Part shown: positions 36,272-48,164 of the stretch, one piece after another | How the letters are laid out: each line of letters opens with the position of its first letter | Numbering within the stretch: the first letter of the stretch is position 1 | From: Panopea generosa | Taxonomy: Eukaryota > Mollusca > Bivalvia > Adapedonta > Hiatellidae | Length of the DNA stretch: 64,000 bases | Assembly (NCBI GenBank): GCA_029582155.1 | Contig: CM055912.1 | Coordinates: 2,604,001 to 2,668,000 of the forward strand | Direction of reading: 5' to 3' | The notes under the pieces: generated by a model | Database searches by the model: none | Told to the model about the DNA's origin: nothing | Seen by the model: only the letters and a program-made list of their open reading frames with translations | Translations under genes and position numbers: made by a program

Positions 36272-37497
36272 ATAAAAAGTCTTCTGCTCTAGTTTCGTCC
36301 ACTTCCATTCTTTCTTGTAGGATTTGTTTTTCTTTGATGCAGTTGGTGGTAAAAGTTCGTCTAAAGGTTTACTTTTGAAAAATCTTTTATAAAACGTCGG
36401 TAATATCCTGTGAATGCAAGAAAACTTCTTAGTTCATCTGAATTAGATGGTGTAGGCCACTTTATCACTTTTTCAATTTTTTCTGGATCTGTCTCTATGC
36501 CATTTTCAGAAACTATATGCCCTAGAAACTTCACTCTTTTCTGTAAGAAGTAACATTTTTCTGCCGAAAGTTTAAGGTTGTTTTCTTGTAGTCTGGTGAA
36601 ACCATGTTTAGCCGTTGAAGATGTTGTTCAAAGTTGTCTGCAAAAATTATTAGATCTTCTAAGTAAATAACACATATTTTCATATTGTAATCTCCAAGTA
36701 TTTCTTCCATTATTCCTTGGTATGTTGCGGGACTGTTAGACAACCCAAATGGCATCTTTAAATATTCATAAAATCCAAGGGGTCCTACTGTAAAAGCCGT
36801 ATGTTCCTTGTGTGAATCTTCCATAAGTACTTGATGGTAACCACTTTTCATATCAATCACGCTGAAAGTTTTAGCATTGTGTAGACAATCAAAGACTTCT
36901 TCTATTCTTGGTAACGCGTATGTGTCTTTAACTGTTCGCTGATTTAACATTCTGTAATCTATACACATACGTAATTTTCCATCCTTTTTTCTTACTAAAA
37001 CTATGTTTGGAGCCCATGGCGATTTTGACTTTTGAATGACACCTGCTGCTAAAAGTTGTTCCAAGTGATTCCTTACTTCATCAATCATTGCTGGCGGAAT
37101 TCTCCTATGTCTCTGTTTGAATGGGACGTCATTAACTAAATCTATTCTATGTTTCATGTGTTTATAAAGTCCAATATCTGTTTCGCTTGTGGAAAAAAAT
37201 ATTTTGATGTTTTCGCAAAAGTTCTGTAAGTTGTTGATGTTCACTGTCTGATAAGTTTGATTCAATGTGAATATCATCAAATAGCTCACGATCTTCTTCT
37301 TGTATCTCTATCTTGTCAAACACGGCATCATCAATTGTGACTGGCTGAAGCTCACATAATATTTCATTTGGTGCAACTGTGATAGAGTTTGTGGTAATGT
37401 TAGAGATGTTCACCATAATTTCACCGTTGTTTTTATACTTGTATTGTATTATTACGTCCACAAAGTCTGGTAATGCAGATTCTTTTGTTTCTTGCAT
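36272..37497 (-). pseudogene. Gypsy reverse transcriptase, frameshifted, with YLED active site
   Basis: RT motifs run in order: 'RKKDGKLRMCIDYRMLN', 'FSVIDMKSGYHQ' (first catalytic Asp), 'TAFTVGPLGFYEYLKMPFGL' and the active-site box, which reads Y-L-E-D (Glu codon at 36,657-36,659) where Y-[IVL]-D-D is expected. After the box the frame is lost near 36,600. Palm/thumb sequence continues in another frame ('VKFLGHIVSENGIETDP' around 36,510), with a further break near 36,380. An upstream 111-codon frame (37,162-37,497) is the linker to protease and overlaps in a different frame, implying another indel near 37,180. Confidence 0.92.
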
Positions 37498-37499
37498 AA

Positions 37500-38120
37500 T
37501 GGCACATGTATAATGAAATGATAACTCCTTGTCTGCGTATCCGCGAATATTAATGCTAACATTTGGTCCAATATTGATATTCTTTATTTCTGCACTTCTC
37601 GCAATAGCTTACCGGTCCTTGCATGTTTTCAGGTGTTTCTGGCGTGGTGTAAGACATCTTAACGATAAATACCAAGGTGTATGTAAACTTGCTCTCTGTA
37701 AATACATGTCACCGAAGTTGTTTTTGCAATCTGTTAAAAGTTCATTTAAAATATTTGTACCTAGAAGTACCGGTGTTTCTTTACTATATTTAGTTTCTGG
37801 TGTAATGAGAAAAAGGCACTGTTGATCTGTAGATTTTGGAATACCAACTGCATTAAGTGTTGCTTGTATGTATCCTAAGTACGGTAATTCACTGCCATCA
37901 GCACATTCAATCTTTAATATTGTATCTAATGGTTTAATCTCAGTTAAAGACAGATGCTCATCATAAAATACTTTGTTGATTCTGCTGATACAACTGCCGC
38001 TATCTAATAATGCTGTTGTGTTGATGTTGTTGATTTTTATTTGTGCTTCTGTTACACTGCCAACTAGTTTGGGACTTTCCGCATTGGTGCCTATGTTATG
38101 TCCCGCGACAGAGGCACTAA
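37500..38120 (-). pseudogene. Gypsy aspartic protease region
   Basis: No long frame survives, but on the minus strand 'TTALLDSGSCIS' is readable, with the D-S-G catalytic triplet at 37,996-38,004. This is the hallmark of a retroviral-type aspartic protease. It lies exactly between the gag zinc knuckles and RT, as expected for gypsy elements. Interruptions in all frames indicate decay. Confidence 0.75.
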
Positions 38121-39138
38121 TTAGTTTTCCTTGTTCTGTTTGCTACAATCTCTGGCAAAATGACCCTTCCCTCCACAAGCATAGCATGTTCTATTATCTG
38201 TCCATGTACAATCTCTATCAAAATGACCCAACTCGTTACAATGGAAGCATCTCGGCTTAAAGTTGTTTAACGGCCTTGATGGTTCATATGAGTATCTTCT
38301 TCTGCCTAGTCCTCTAAATGGTCCATTTCCTCGTCTAGGTTGCCAACCTCTTTGTTTTCGTCGTTCTTTTGTACTATAATAGTGCTGTTGTGGTTCAGGA
38401 TTATCTTTCGCAGCTTTAATCTTCTTCATTCTCTCATTCATTTGTTGCAATAATATTTTGATTTCACTAATTTCACTGTACTCTTCTGTCTTATACATAG
38501 AATTGCATTTTGTATTTATTGTTGATTCTTAATTGGTTGGTTCAATCTTTGGTAAAATACTCTCTTAAGTATTTCTTCATTTGTTCCTGTAATCGCTCCC
38601 AAATCAGCTACTTGTGAGAATGTTTCCTCAATCTTTGCTGCATACGTTGTCAATGTTTCTTTTTGTTGTTGTTGACAGTAATAAAACTTTTTAAAATCGA
38701 TTCTTGACATTCAATGTCACCATATGTGGAGCTGAATTTCTTGAGTATGTCTGTGATAGATGCTTTGACCCCCATCCTCCTTAATATATTTGCTGATTCT
38801 CCTTTGCATGATCTGCGTATACCTAGTAATGCTTGTTCATCTGATTATGACTTTTCTTCTCGTAAACAATTAATTTCATATTCCCATGTGGGATAGGACA
38901 CCTCTCCTTTTCCGATTTCTCCATAAAATATCGATATTCTAGGAGGGTTCTGGTGAGATATTTAGTTTTTGTCTCTGTTGGTTTTTTTGTAGATGTTTTA
39001 TCTCCTCCCTCTGCTCCTGATAATTTTGATCCGATATGCTTTATCAAAGTCTTCAGTCTTTTCAACTTTCACTTTCTTTCCAGCTGTTAACTCTTTGAAA
39101 GCTTCTAATATCTTCAGGTCTTCTTCTGAAATCTCCAT
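38121..39138 (-). pseudogene. Gypsy gag with two CCHC zinc knuckles, frameshifted
   Basis: The probable start ATG is at 39,138-39,136 (begins MEISEEDLK), followed within about 130 bp by a frame break. Middle pieces are 38,823-39,065 and 38,516-38,710. The latter contains 'YYCQQQQKETLTTYAAKIEE', a capsid-like helical stretch. The C-terminal part (38,121-38,498) has an Arg/Gly/Pro-rich segment, then two knuckles: CFHCNELGHFDRDC and CYACGGKGHFARDC (C-X2-C-X4-H-X4-C each). Gag would package the RNA and form the particle. This copy needs several frame corrections. Confidence 0.88.
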
Positions 39139-40762
39139 CGTAACTTATTCATAAATATAAAACACTGAAGTTTATTTCTTTTCTCAATCTATATAATTTA
39201 TATAAGTGTCACTATCACAAAGTTTATAAAAACATTATCTGATGTGGTTCAAATAAATCTCAAGCACTTCTCAAAAGCCAAGTTCACTCAACTAATAAAG
39301 TTAGTTCACTGATATCTCAAAATATGGATTTGTTGTTTTAATAACTCTGAAGCCAATAGCTAACTCGTTGCATTCACAATATTTTATGTATACACAATAT
39401 TTCAATCTGTTTGAAGAGTATATCTCTGTATTATCTCTTGCATCACTATACGCTATAATTAATGTTCTATATTAACGAGTTCAGTTCAAGTTCAACCACC
39501 ATTCTTAAAATCTTAATTTAAGACAGTCGACTTCACTTCGTATCAAGATGTCAATATTCAAATATATTTCCACAACTCAACACTATTTCAGTAACTCAAC
39601 TCTATCTCAGTTCAACTTTTCAATATCTTAACTCTGTAACTGTATCTCCCCTTCATAAATTAGTATCTGAATAAATACACAGCATATCTGTTTCAATATC
39701 TCTAATTCTAAGTACTCTCTACTTGAATTACCAAACTGTAATACTAATATGCCATAGTACTGCACTGTTGTTTTTGTGTAAACAAACTCATTGTCTATTT
39801 CCAGTGTATGTCAATCTTGTTTACTTTCACTGTTTCCCTTTTCAAATATCAACTTCTTTAGATATGTTTCATTGTCAAATTAATTCCATTATATCATACC
39901 TTTCATTATATTTATATTCATCAATCAAAAATCATCAATCAACTTGTTTCACTATTGCACTGTTATACAATACACAGGTGTAGTAATGGCCGACAACACA
40001 ATAACACAAGGTCAATTTGTGTATACACGTGATGTAACCGTTGAATTCAATCAAGTCCACTAACGTGTAATTTATAAATAATGTTATTAGTCAATATAAG
40101 TCACAACTGCACTATGTTCACGAAGTCTATATCAACTAGAGATAAAACAGTATAGCACTAAACACCTTTTCAATAAATCACTATGTCATCAAAGTCAAAT
40201 AAATTAATCAAGTTGTTTTCAACTGCTAAATCACCAATATAAACAATTCTCAAAGTAAACAATTAATTATTTAATGCTTTACATACTGCAACAATCTGAA
40301 ATAAAACATAATAATTCACTTTATACAATGTATAATACAATAATGATACTGCTGTACTGGTATAACTTGCGTCTGTAAACTGCTCTATCTGTAAATCAAA
40401 ATTTCACAATCATATTCACCTACTGCCACTACACAGAAAGTTAATAAAGGTCAACGTGTAATGAAACCGGGTTAATCAACCAATAGCCAATGAGATTTGG
40501 GCATTCATAAATGTGAGAGGTCGATATGCAAATTTAATCATGTGACTCAACCCATAGCCAATGAAATTAAAGCAATCTATAAGACCACGTAAATGCAAGC
40601 CAATGAAAGTTTACAACTGTTCATGAATGGAATTTCCATAGTAAACAAAGGTTAGAAAGTGTATTGACTGAAAATAGAATGTTTGCGAGGCTGTCACTAC
40701 AAATTTCTGTTAGAAATAGATTAAGAAATATAGTTAATCAGAAAAGAATAGCATGCTCATGT
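39139..40762 (-). other. Gypsy 5' leader, no gene
   Basis: About 1.6 kb lies between the primer-binding site and gag. There are only short frames. On the plus strand three 'agccaatga' phrases (about 40,485, 40,556 and 40,598) and one 'atgcaaat' octamer (about 40,529) lie within 130 bp. These are reported only as motifs. Confidence 0.6.
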
Positions 40763-40780
40763 AATTATTTACCTTCACCA
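40763..40780 (-). promoter_or_regulatory. Candidate primer-binding site
   Basis: On the minus strand, six bases after the 5' LTR end, the sequence begins TGGTGAAGGT. This would pair with a tRNA 3' end reading ACCTTCACCA. The position (next to the 5' LTR) and the leading TGG fit a tRNA primer-binding site. The tRNA species was not identified. Confidence 0.55.
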
Positions 40781-40786
40781 AAGTTA

Positions 40787-42536
40787 TTTTAAATAGTGTA
40801 TTTTCTCTCTTGCTTTACAAAAATCTTACTTTGTATTTAAAATAAACATTGGCCACTAAAAAGTTGTATATTAACTTTTTGTAAATTCTTTGCTTTTTTT
40901 TCGAAAAGTTGATAGGTATATCTTTTCACCTTAATGTTATTTGGGCACATATAAATTGTCTATGCATAGTAATATTATAAATGTATAAATATATAATTAC
41001 TGATCAATGGCCAAAGTTGAATTTTAAAATGACTCACCAACTGCTGTTCCACAGACTCTCACACACTGTAACTGTAAACACTTTATTTGTGCACAATAAT
41101 AAATTAAGTGTAAATTTTGTCTGAAATCAATCACTTATTATAATAATATATCCCGTTTTCTATATCGTAGTTCATCATAGATTTTATGGAATTAATTAAT
41201 ACACACTTGTATTAAAACACATTTTGTCTATTTAACCGCGTTTCCTCTATCCACTGATGGTGATATCACGTTTCCACAGAATCTATCTGTCCTATCGCGA
41301 TTCCTCCATCCATCACTCCTTTGTCATATCACGTTTCCTCTATCCATCATTCCCTGGTCGTATTACGTTTCCTCTATCCACCATAAGTCTCTTACACACA
41401 CTCTATTAAGATATATATTTAAAAAACGTTGGGCGCCAGTGTTACAGTCCTTCTTTCTTCACCTTTTATGCTAGATTTTGGAAAAATAGGCTGTGCCACA
41501 ACTAACTCAGTTTGTAATGTTTCTATCCTTTATTTACATCATCATTTATGGTCATAGGTTCTATAAATAGATATATCTAAATCGTCCTATGTGTGATATA
41601 ACGATGTTGGCTCACGGTTGTGAGTAATGGCTACCTACATTCGAACCACTGCATATCATCGTTACTTTACGTTACGTTGCCTTACATCACGTTACCTTAA
41701 GTCATGTCACCTTACGTCATGTTACCTTATTTCATGTAACCAGAAGCTGAAAATATACATATAATACTTTTAAAAGTAGTTGCTTTATATATACTCCCTC
41801 TCAAAGCATATAACAATATTTACATTACATAATACTGCACAATACATCCTACACAGTATTAACAATCAGTACAATAGAATAAAAGACTTGTTTAACATAT
41901 ATATCATTTCATAATTATATTGTGCACATTTACTTAACCTTCAGATACAGACTTATTACATTTTTTATATAATACTTGTACATATCATTCTCACTGACTG
42001 CTTACCGAGTTGTGGAATCACTCCCTACTGGACACGCACCATAACTCTGCTCTCTGTCAACTCTCAACGTTCAAGGTTACAGGTTAGCTGTAAAATAACC
42101 AAATCTTAAACGTGCATACAAGATGTTAATATATAAAAACGTGACAACCTCGCGTATCTATTTATACAAATCAGTTCTAAATTCGAAAACCGTTCAGAAA
42201 TAGACGCGACCTTTCAACAACAACAATAACCGACTAAAATATACAATTAATCGACACAAATTCAGTTGTGCATGAAAGATTCAATTGCACAGATAATACT
42301 AACCTCCATATAATATACTTAAAAGTAAGGACAAATGATATTTTTGTTCCGATTACACTTCAAAAACTGAACTGTCCAAGATGGCGAACCTCTTTCAACT
42401 GACCTTCTAACAACAAAATCGCCTGACCCAAAACGGAGGAAAAAAAATGAAAAAAATCAAAGGACTAATAGAACTGAAAGACGCAGAACAAAGCATAATC
42501 ATAAAATGGTTAAAATTAGCAAATCTCGAGTCTACT
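40787..42536 (-). repeat. 5' LTR of the gypsy element
   Basis: Near-identical to 31,317-33,053, with scattered substitutions and small indels (for example an extra 'caacaa' near 42,222). On its right it meets the inverted-duplication arm within about 12 bp. It carries the same TTACGT motif cluster at about 41,660-41,745. Confidence 0.9.
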
Positions 42537-42547
42537 AAATAATTCAG

Positions 42548-43620
42548 TGACATCAAAACATTCCTTCCAGTACTGAGAGTACTTTGATTTTATCAGTTTA
42601 TAGTGCAATATACATCGATAAGATAAGACATTTGAATGCCTTCATTACAATTAGTATACATAATCATAAAATGTTGAAGCATTCAATCAATCAATAATTG
42701 ATTTTTCACATATATCATTATTTTATATACTGGTATATCGGAATTCGAGAATTATGAACAATAAACAATTTGACATTTCTCCACCCACTAATCTCTCTAC
42801 AGGTTGTATACCCGGCATCTTGGCAACGGTACTGAATGTACGTTAAAACACTAACATCTATTTACATAATAAATTATTTTACCTCTTTGTGACTGTATTC
42901 AGTTCATTGACCTTTAAGAGTCATTTTAATTCGAGTTTAATGCTTGCATTCCACGTCCTACTTTCGATTTTAAAAGTTAACCCGGTGTATCGTGAATTGT
43001 AGAAAACTGTAAAATACACCCACGAACTACTAAAACCTGGTTAATTACCTGTTACTCGGCATCAATTTGCAGGTCAGAATCAATGTCAAGTGTATTAAAC
43101 TATGCACTTGTGAAAAGGTGCTCCATTGAAATATATTAAGTCTTTCAGATTTATGTAATGTATACATTTACAGAAACATCTGACTATCTGATTGTTTGTT
43201 ATCGGAGAGCCATCGGTTCATTCCTATACCTCGGCTATGGGCGGTGTCCTTGAGCATGAAACGTGTTCCACATGTGCTTAGTACTGGTTTTACCCAGGAA
43301 GACCTCGAGCATGATTTTTATAAGCTGTAATAATCTGTTTCACAATCGGAGTAAGTTTGAACTGTATTAAATATGTATTGGTACAGAGAATGTTAAAGAG
43401 AGGTATGTAACAATCCATCAATGGGAAATTATTATTTGACGACCCCTGTGTCTCACCTAAACCACGGAAGTCATTTTATGTTTTCATCGAAACTTAGTGG
43501 CCCTATGTGCACCATCATCCTCTCTGTTCTAGTTATATACATTAAAAACGCGGCTGTGTAATCTACGTAGGCCCTCTCCCTCAAACGGGGTGTATTTGTA
43601 TTAAGTCCACACCTCTAACA
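42548..43620 (+). repeat. Inverted duplication, arm A (contains the unoccupied TTAA-element site)
   Basis: Matches, in reverse complement, 59,085-59,003 and then 51,024-50,046, with many substitutions and indels but collinear throughout. Shared landmarks include 'ccagtactgagagtactttg', 'ccactaatctctctacaggt', 'atcgtgaattgtagaa', 'tttacagaaacatctga' and 'caccatcatcctctctgttc'. Around 42,645-42,655 arm A reads straight through ('caattagtatacataatc') where arm B is split by the 8-kb transposon. Confidence 0.9.
43195..43365 (+). repeat. SINE (family 3), head decayed
   Basis: The phrases 'gagagccatcggttcattcc', 'ggtgtccttgagcatg', 'catgtgcttagtactg' and 'agacctcgagc' match the body of the SINE at 12.0 kb. 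It lies inside arm A and has its partner in arm B (50.27-50.45 kb), so it predates the duplication. Confidence 0.65.
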
Positions 43621-43624
43621 CATT

Positions 43625-44940
43625 AAACACCATCTCTGATATCATTATTCACAACCCCACCCCAAGTCCGTATAACACATTACAAACCTTCTCTGATATC
43701 ATTATTACCACCCTACCAAAGTTCGTATAACACTTTACAAACCATCTCTGATATCATTATTCCCACCCTACCAAAGACCGTATAACACATTACATACAAT
43801 CTCCAATATCATTATTCCCTTCCCAACCCAAGTCCGTATAACACATTACATACCATCTCCGATATCATTATTCCCTTCCCATCCAAAGCCCGTATAAAAC
43901 ATTAAATACCATCTCCGATATCATTATTCCCTTCCCACCCCAAGTCCGTATAACACATTACATACCATCTCCGATATCATTATTCCCTTCCCACCCCAAG
44001 TCTGTATAACACATAACATACCGTCCCTGATATCATTATTCCCACCCCACCCCAAGTCCGTATAACACATTAAATACCATCTCCGATATCATTATTCCCT
44101 TTCCACCCCAAGTCCGTACAACACATTACATACCGCCCCTGATATATTTATACCCTTCCCACCCCAAGTCCGTATAACACATTACATACTGTCCCTGATA
44201 TCATTATTCACACCCCACCCCAAGTCCGTATAACACTTTACATACCATCTCCGATATCATTATACCTTCCCACCACAAGTCCGTATAACACATTACATAC
44301 CATCTCTTATATCATTATTCCCTTCCCACCCCAAGTCCGTATTACACATTACATACCATCTCTGATATCATTATTCCCTTTCCACCCCAAACCTGTATAA
44401 CACATTACATACCATCTCTGATATCCTTATTCCCATCTCCACCTCAAGTCCGTATAACACATTACATACAGTCTCTGATATCATTTTTCCCACCCCCAAT
44501 TCAGTATAACATATTACATACCATCTCTGATATCATTATTCCCACCCCCAACCCAACCCTGTATAACATATTACATACCATCTCTGACATCATTATTCCC
44601 ACCCCCATCCCAAGTACGTATAACACATTGCATACCATTTCTGATATCATTATTCACAACCACCCCAAGTCTTATAATACATTACATACCATCTCTGATA
44701 TCATTATTCGCACTCCACCCCAAGCTCGTATAACACGTAACATACCATATCTGATATCATTATTCCCACCCCATCCTAAGCTTGTATAACACATTACATA
44801 CAATCACTGATATTATTATTCCCACCCCATACCAAATCCGTATAACACATAACATACCATCTCTGATATCATTATTTCCACATCATCTCCAAGTCCGTAT
44901 AACATATTACATACCATCACTTATATCATTATTCCCACAG
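43625..44940. repeat. 56-bp satellite array, about 23 copies
   Basis: The unit includes 'ccaccccaagtccgtataac', 'acattacataccatctctga' and 'tatcattattcccttc'. The left side continues directly from arm A. The same satellite in reverse complement begins arm B at 49,708-50,045, with only about six copies. Confidence 0.95.
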
Positions 44941-45059
44941 ATGTGTTGATGCGATGACGCGTTGTCCGTCATCCGTGGTCTGACTACTGGCCAGATGTGC
45001 TGATCAGATGACCCGTCGTTTATGGTCGTCTAACGTCTGTCTTCTGTCGTCTGTCGTCT

Positions 45060-45245
45060 GTTAGCAGCATATTCTCTGGTACCAGTATACCTCAGAATGA
45101 ATCAGAGTAGAACCGTCAAACTTCTACAAGTTATTGGCAAACAACTTTTCATAAAGTTTTTGAAACGAGCGGGACTTGAACCTACGATCTTAACGGTCAG
45201 AGGTAAGTGATGTCTTAAACCACTCGACTACGGAGGACCATTTAA
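45060..45245 (-). repeat. tRNA-derived SINE (family 2), minus strand
   Basis: On the minus strand 'ggtcctccgtagtcgagtgg' through the B-box-like 'ggttcaagtcccgc' (about 45,242 to 45,170) is a Leu/Ser-like head. It is followed by 'aaaaactttatgaaaagttg', a diverged form of the family-2 body, and 'ctgaggtat'. Confidence 0.65.
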
Positions 45246-46499
45246 ATGGTGTTCAGGCCTCAGTTTTACTAAACATCTCAAATCGAAAGTTCCAAAACTT
45301 TTTGAAATGCTATAACTTCATTTACTTTGATCATTTTGCATGTTATCATATACCAATAAAATATTTGTAATGACGTAAAGTATGTGTGTACATTAAACAT
45401 GTAGTCATTTGAGAAATTTTTTTTAGTTGAGGAAAATCTCAGCTTGACGTGTTAAGTGAAATAGGCAACATGGTTTTATTAGTGGTTCACATGCAATTAT
45501 ATTAGAGATTATTATTGTATTTTTAAAATGGAACTGAATTCGCCAAGAAAAATCCCAAGGAGACTGGTTGGGTCCCAAAGTGGTTAAAATAGAAAATTTT
45601 CGAAACACTTCTTTTTAACAAGCGGTCAGTAAAATTTGTTTATATTTGACATAAATTATTAGTAATGTTTGAAGTTCGAATTAAGGGGATTAAGATGCAT
45701 AGGGGTCCTGTCAGGGGATTTTGGGTTTTGGGATTTGCCTTGGGATACTTCACATATGAGAACATTTCGTTTTAAGAACATTTGCATAATACAACTAACA
45801 ACACACTAAGTTTGGTCAAATACATTTTTATTTCAACTATGGCACAGGAGGAGCTTTAAAAGGGTTAATATAATAAAAATAATATTTTTCAATGCGTGGG
45901 TGTTAGAAGTTTATTCCAGTTAAGGGCTATAGTATATATGTGCCCTGTAATGGGAGTTTTATTTAGTTATACGAAAAAAACATTATTTGAGATTTAATAG
46001 CAACTTACTAAGAGTAGAAGATTAAAGTATTGACAACTCCCTTGATTATGATATCTGAGGGTCCTGTAAGGGAACTCTTTTTTGTTACATAAGAATGGTA
46101 TGGAACAGTGAACATTTTAATTTAAAGCACATCCTTTGTCATAGACAATGCCCTTTGTCCTATGGAATTTGGGCGGGAGTAAGTTTCCGTAAATGGTAAA
46201 TAAGACTCCAAATATGGCTCATATTGTGAAATTTCATGAAATACTGTATCTATTATAAGCATTCTAATTCTTGTGTCTTTGATTATAAAGTGTTAATGCA
46301 GGGATATTCGTAATGAAAATAATGTATATTGTGATAATAATGATAATTTCGTGCACATCTTGTTTGTTGTATCTTTATAGCATTATTTAGTTTGTGAGAG
46401 TTGCTACAGGATTGTTAACACCCTATAGCTCTGAAAGGTGTTTACATATCATAATCATGAACTTTGTACAAAATCTCGAATAAATTTGCATCACCCTAT
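45246..46499. other. Intergenic, nothing recognised
   Basis: A+T-rich. The only frame of note (61 codons, 45,423-45,608 minus) is unrecognised. Confidence 0.45.
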
Positions 46500-46965
46500 A
46501 TATTTGTACAAAATGACAGGTACGTGTACTAACAAGATACCTTTCATAACGAAATGGTTACTTACGCAGTCGACTAACGTTACTGTACTTGTGACTGTAT
46601 AATTAATAGGTGCCGTGTCACGGATATGACCTATCATAACGAATTGGTCTTACTTACACTATCGACTAACGTAACTGTACTTGTGACTGTATAATTAATT
46701 GGTGCCGTGTCCAGTATATGACCTATCATAACGAGATGGTATTACTTACACTATCGACTAACGTTACTGTACTTGTGACTGTATAATTAATTGGTGCCAT
46801 GTCCAGGATATGACCTATCATAACGTAATGGTTACTTACGCAGTCGACTAACGTTACTGTACTTGTGACTGTATAATTAATTGGTGCCGTGCCCAAGATA
46901 TGACCTATCATAACGAGATGGTATTACTTACACTATCGACTAACGTAACTGTACTTGTGACAAAA
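46500..46965. repeat. 91-bp tandem repeat, about 5 copies
   Basis: The unit includes 'acttacactatcgactaacg', 'ttactgtacttgtgactgta', 'taattaattggtgccgtgtc' and 'gatatgacctatcataacga'. The last copy is cut after 'cttgtgac'. Confidence 0.9.
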
Positions 46966-48164
46966 CATTCAACGCTTGCCTTGCATGTTCGTTGGCGCCT
47001 CATAAAATAAAGATCCATAGTAACTAACTGGATAGCACTGTAATTTTCAGTTATTAACTTGTTCGCTCACTTTAACACATATTATTTATAGCTCTTCATT
47101 TAAGAATCCAGAATAAACATAGAATGCGATTATGAAGATTGTAAATACTTTACGGTTTCACATACAGGTCAATACAAACATGTGAGGACACCAGGACGAC
47201 GCCAAATATGACGTCAGGATCATGATTTTTGCTACATACATCTATAATTATCAAGCCGAAAGTATAGTTATAGAAAGTTACAAAGGAGTAGATACAAGTT
47301 TTTTTGTTTTAAACCTTCTTAGTTTACATTGATCGTAAAATAAATTCATACAACACACGACAATTCACATTCGAAGTATGACCTAGGGTGTAATATGAGC
47401 ACAAGAGACATATATGAGTCACTATTTGGACATATAAATAGATGACTGTTATGTATCAGCCTAGTCCACATGTACGGTATACTGTGTGTATGTCCGGGTC
47501 AGAAATACATGTTAACATTAGCAAAACTTTCTTCTGCAGATGATGATGATTTCTTCGTCTTTGATTAATTTCTAATTTTGATATTATATAACAAGAAAGG
47601 TTAAAAAAATATTAAGTTAAAAGAACAAAATTGAAAACCATTAAAAGTTCAAAATGAAAATAAATAATATGTTATCTTCCCATTCGAGACAGCAGTCATC
47701 AGTACAATACGGGGTATTGCTGTGTATAAATATGTATAGATCGAGAATAATTTATATTAGAATTCGTATGTTTCATATTCTAATGAAGTTAAATATGTTC
47801 TGTAATATAGAACAGGCAGGTTAACAATTAAAAGTGCTGTAATATGTTATTGTATGAGTTACATGCCGTTGAAACATCGATTTAACAAAGCAGACAGATA
47901 TAGTACCAGGAAACTGGTTTACAACTGGTTGATATAACGTTAAGTTCAATCATCAATATATACATCAAACGGAGGTTAATCTAAATATATTGACACGTGT
48001 GTAAACATGAATCAAGAACTATTACAAATTTTACAAAAAGCGTTCATTTGTGAATAATAAATTACAAGATACAGAAAGAATTCGCTAACATTGCGTATTT
48101 GGTTTTCTCACATCTTGTTACAAACATGTGTTCATCCAACAAAGGCAGACCAAATATACATATA
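46966..48164. other. Intergenic, nothing recognised
   Basis: No gene, repeat array or element recognised on either strand. Confidence 0.45.

Larger units (their letters stand above)
31317..42536 (-). mobile_element. Ty3/gypsy LTR retrotransposon, full length but coding-dead
   Basis: Two near-identical direct repeats of about 1.74 kb (31,317-33,053 and 40,787-42,536) flank about 7.7 kb of internal sequence. On the minus strand the order is leader, gag with CCHC knuckles, aspartic protease, reverse transcriptase, RNase H, integrase, then a C-terminal tail. PR-RT-RH-IN order places it in Ty3/gypsy (Metaviridae), not copia. No envelope-like frame was seen. Every coding segment is broken by frameshifts, so mobilisation could only be in trans. 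The LTRs differ at scattered positions and small indels, so insertion is not very recent. I found no convincing target-site duplication. Confidence 0.93.
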
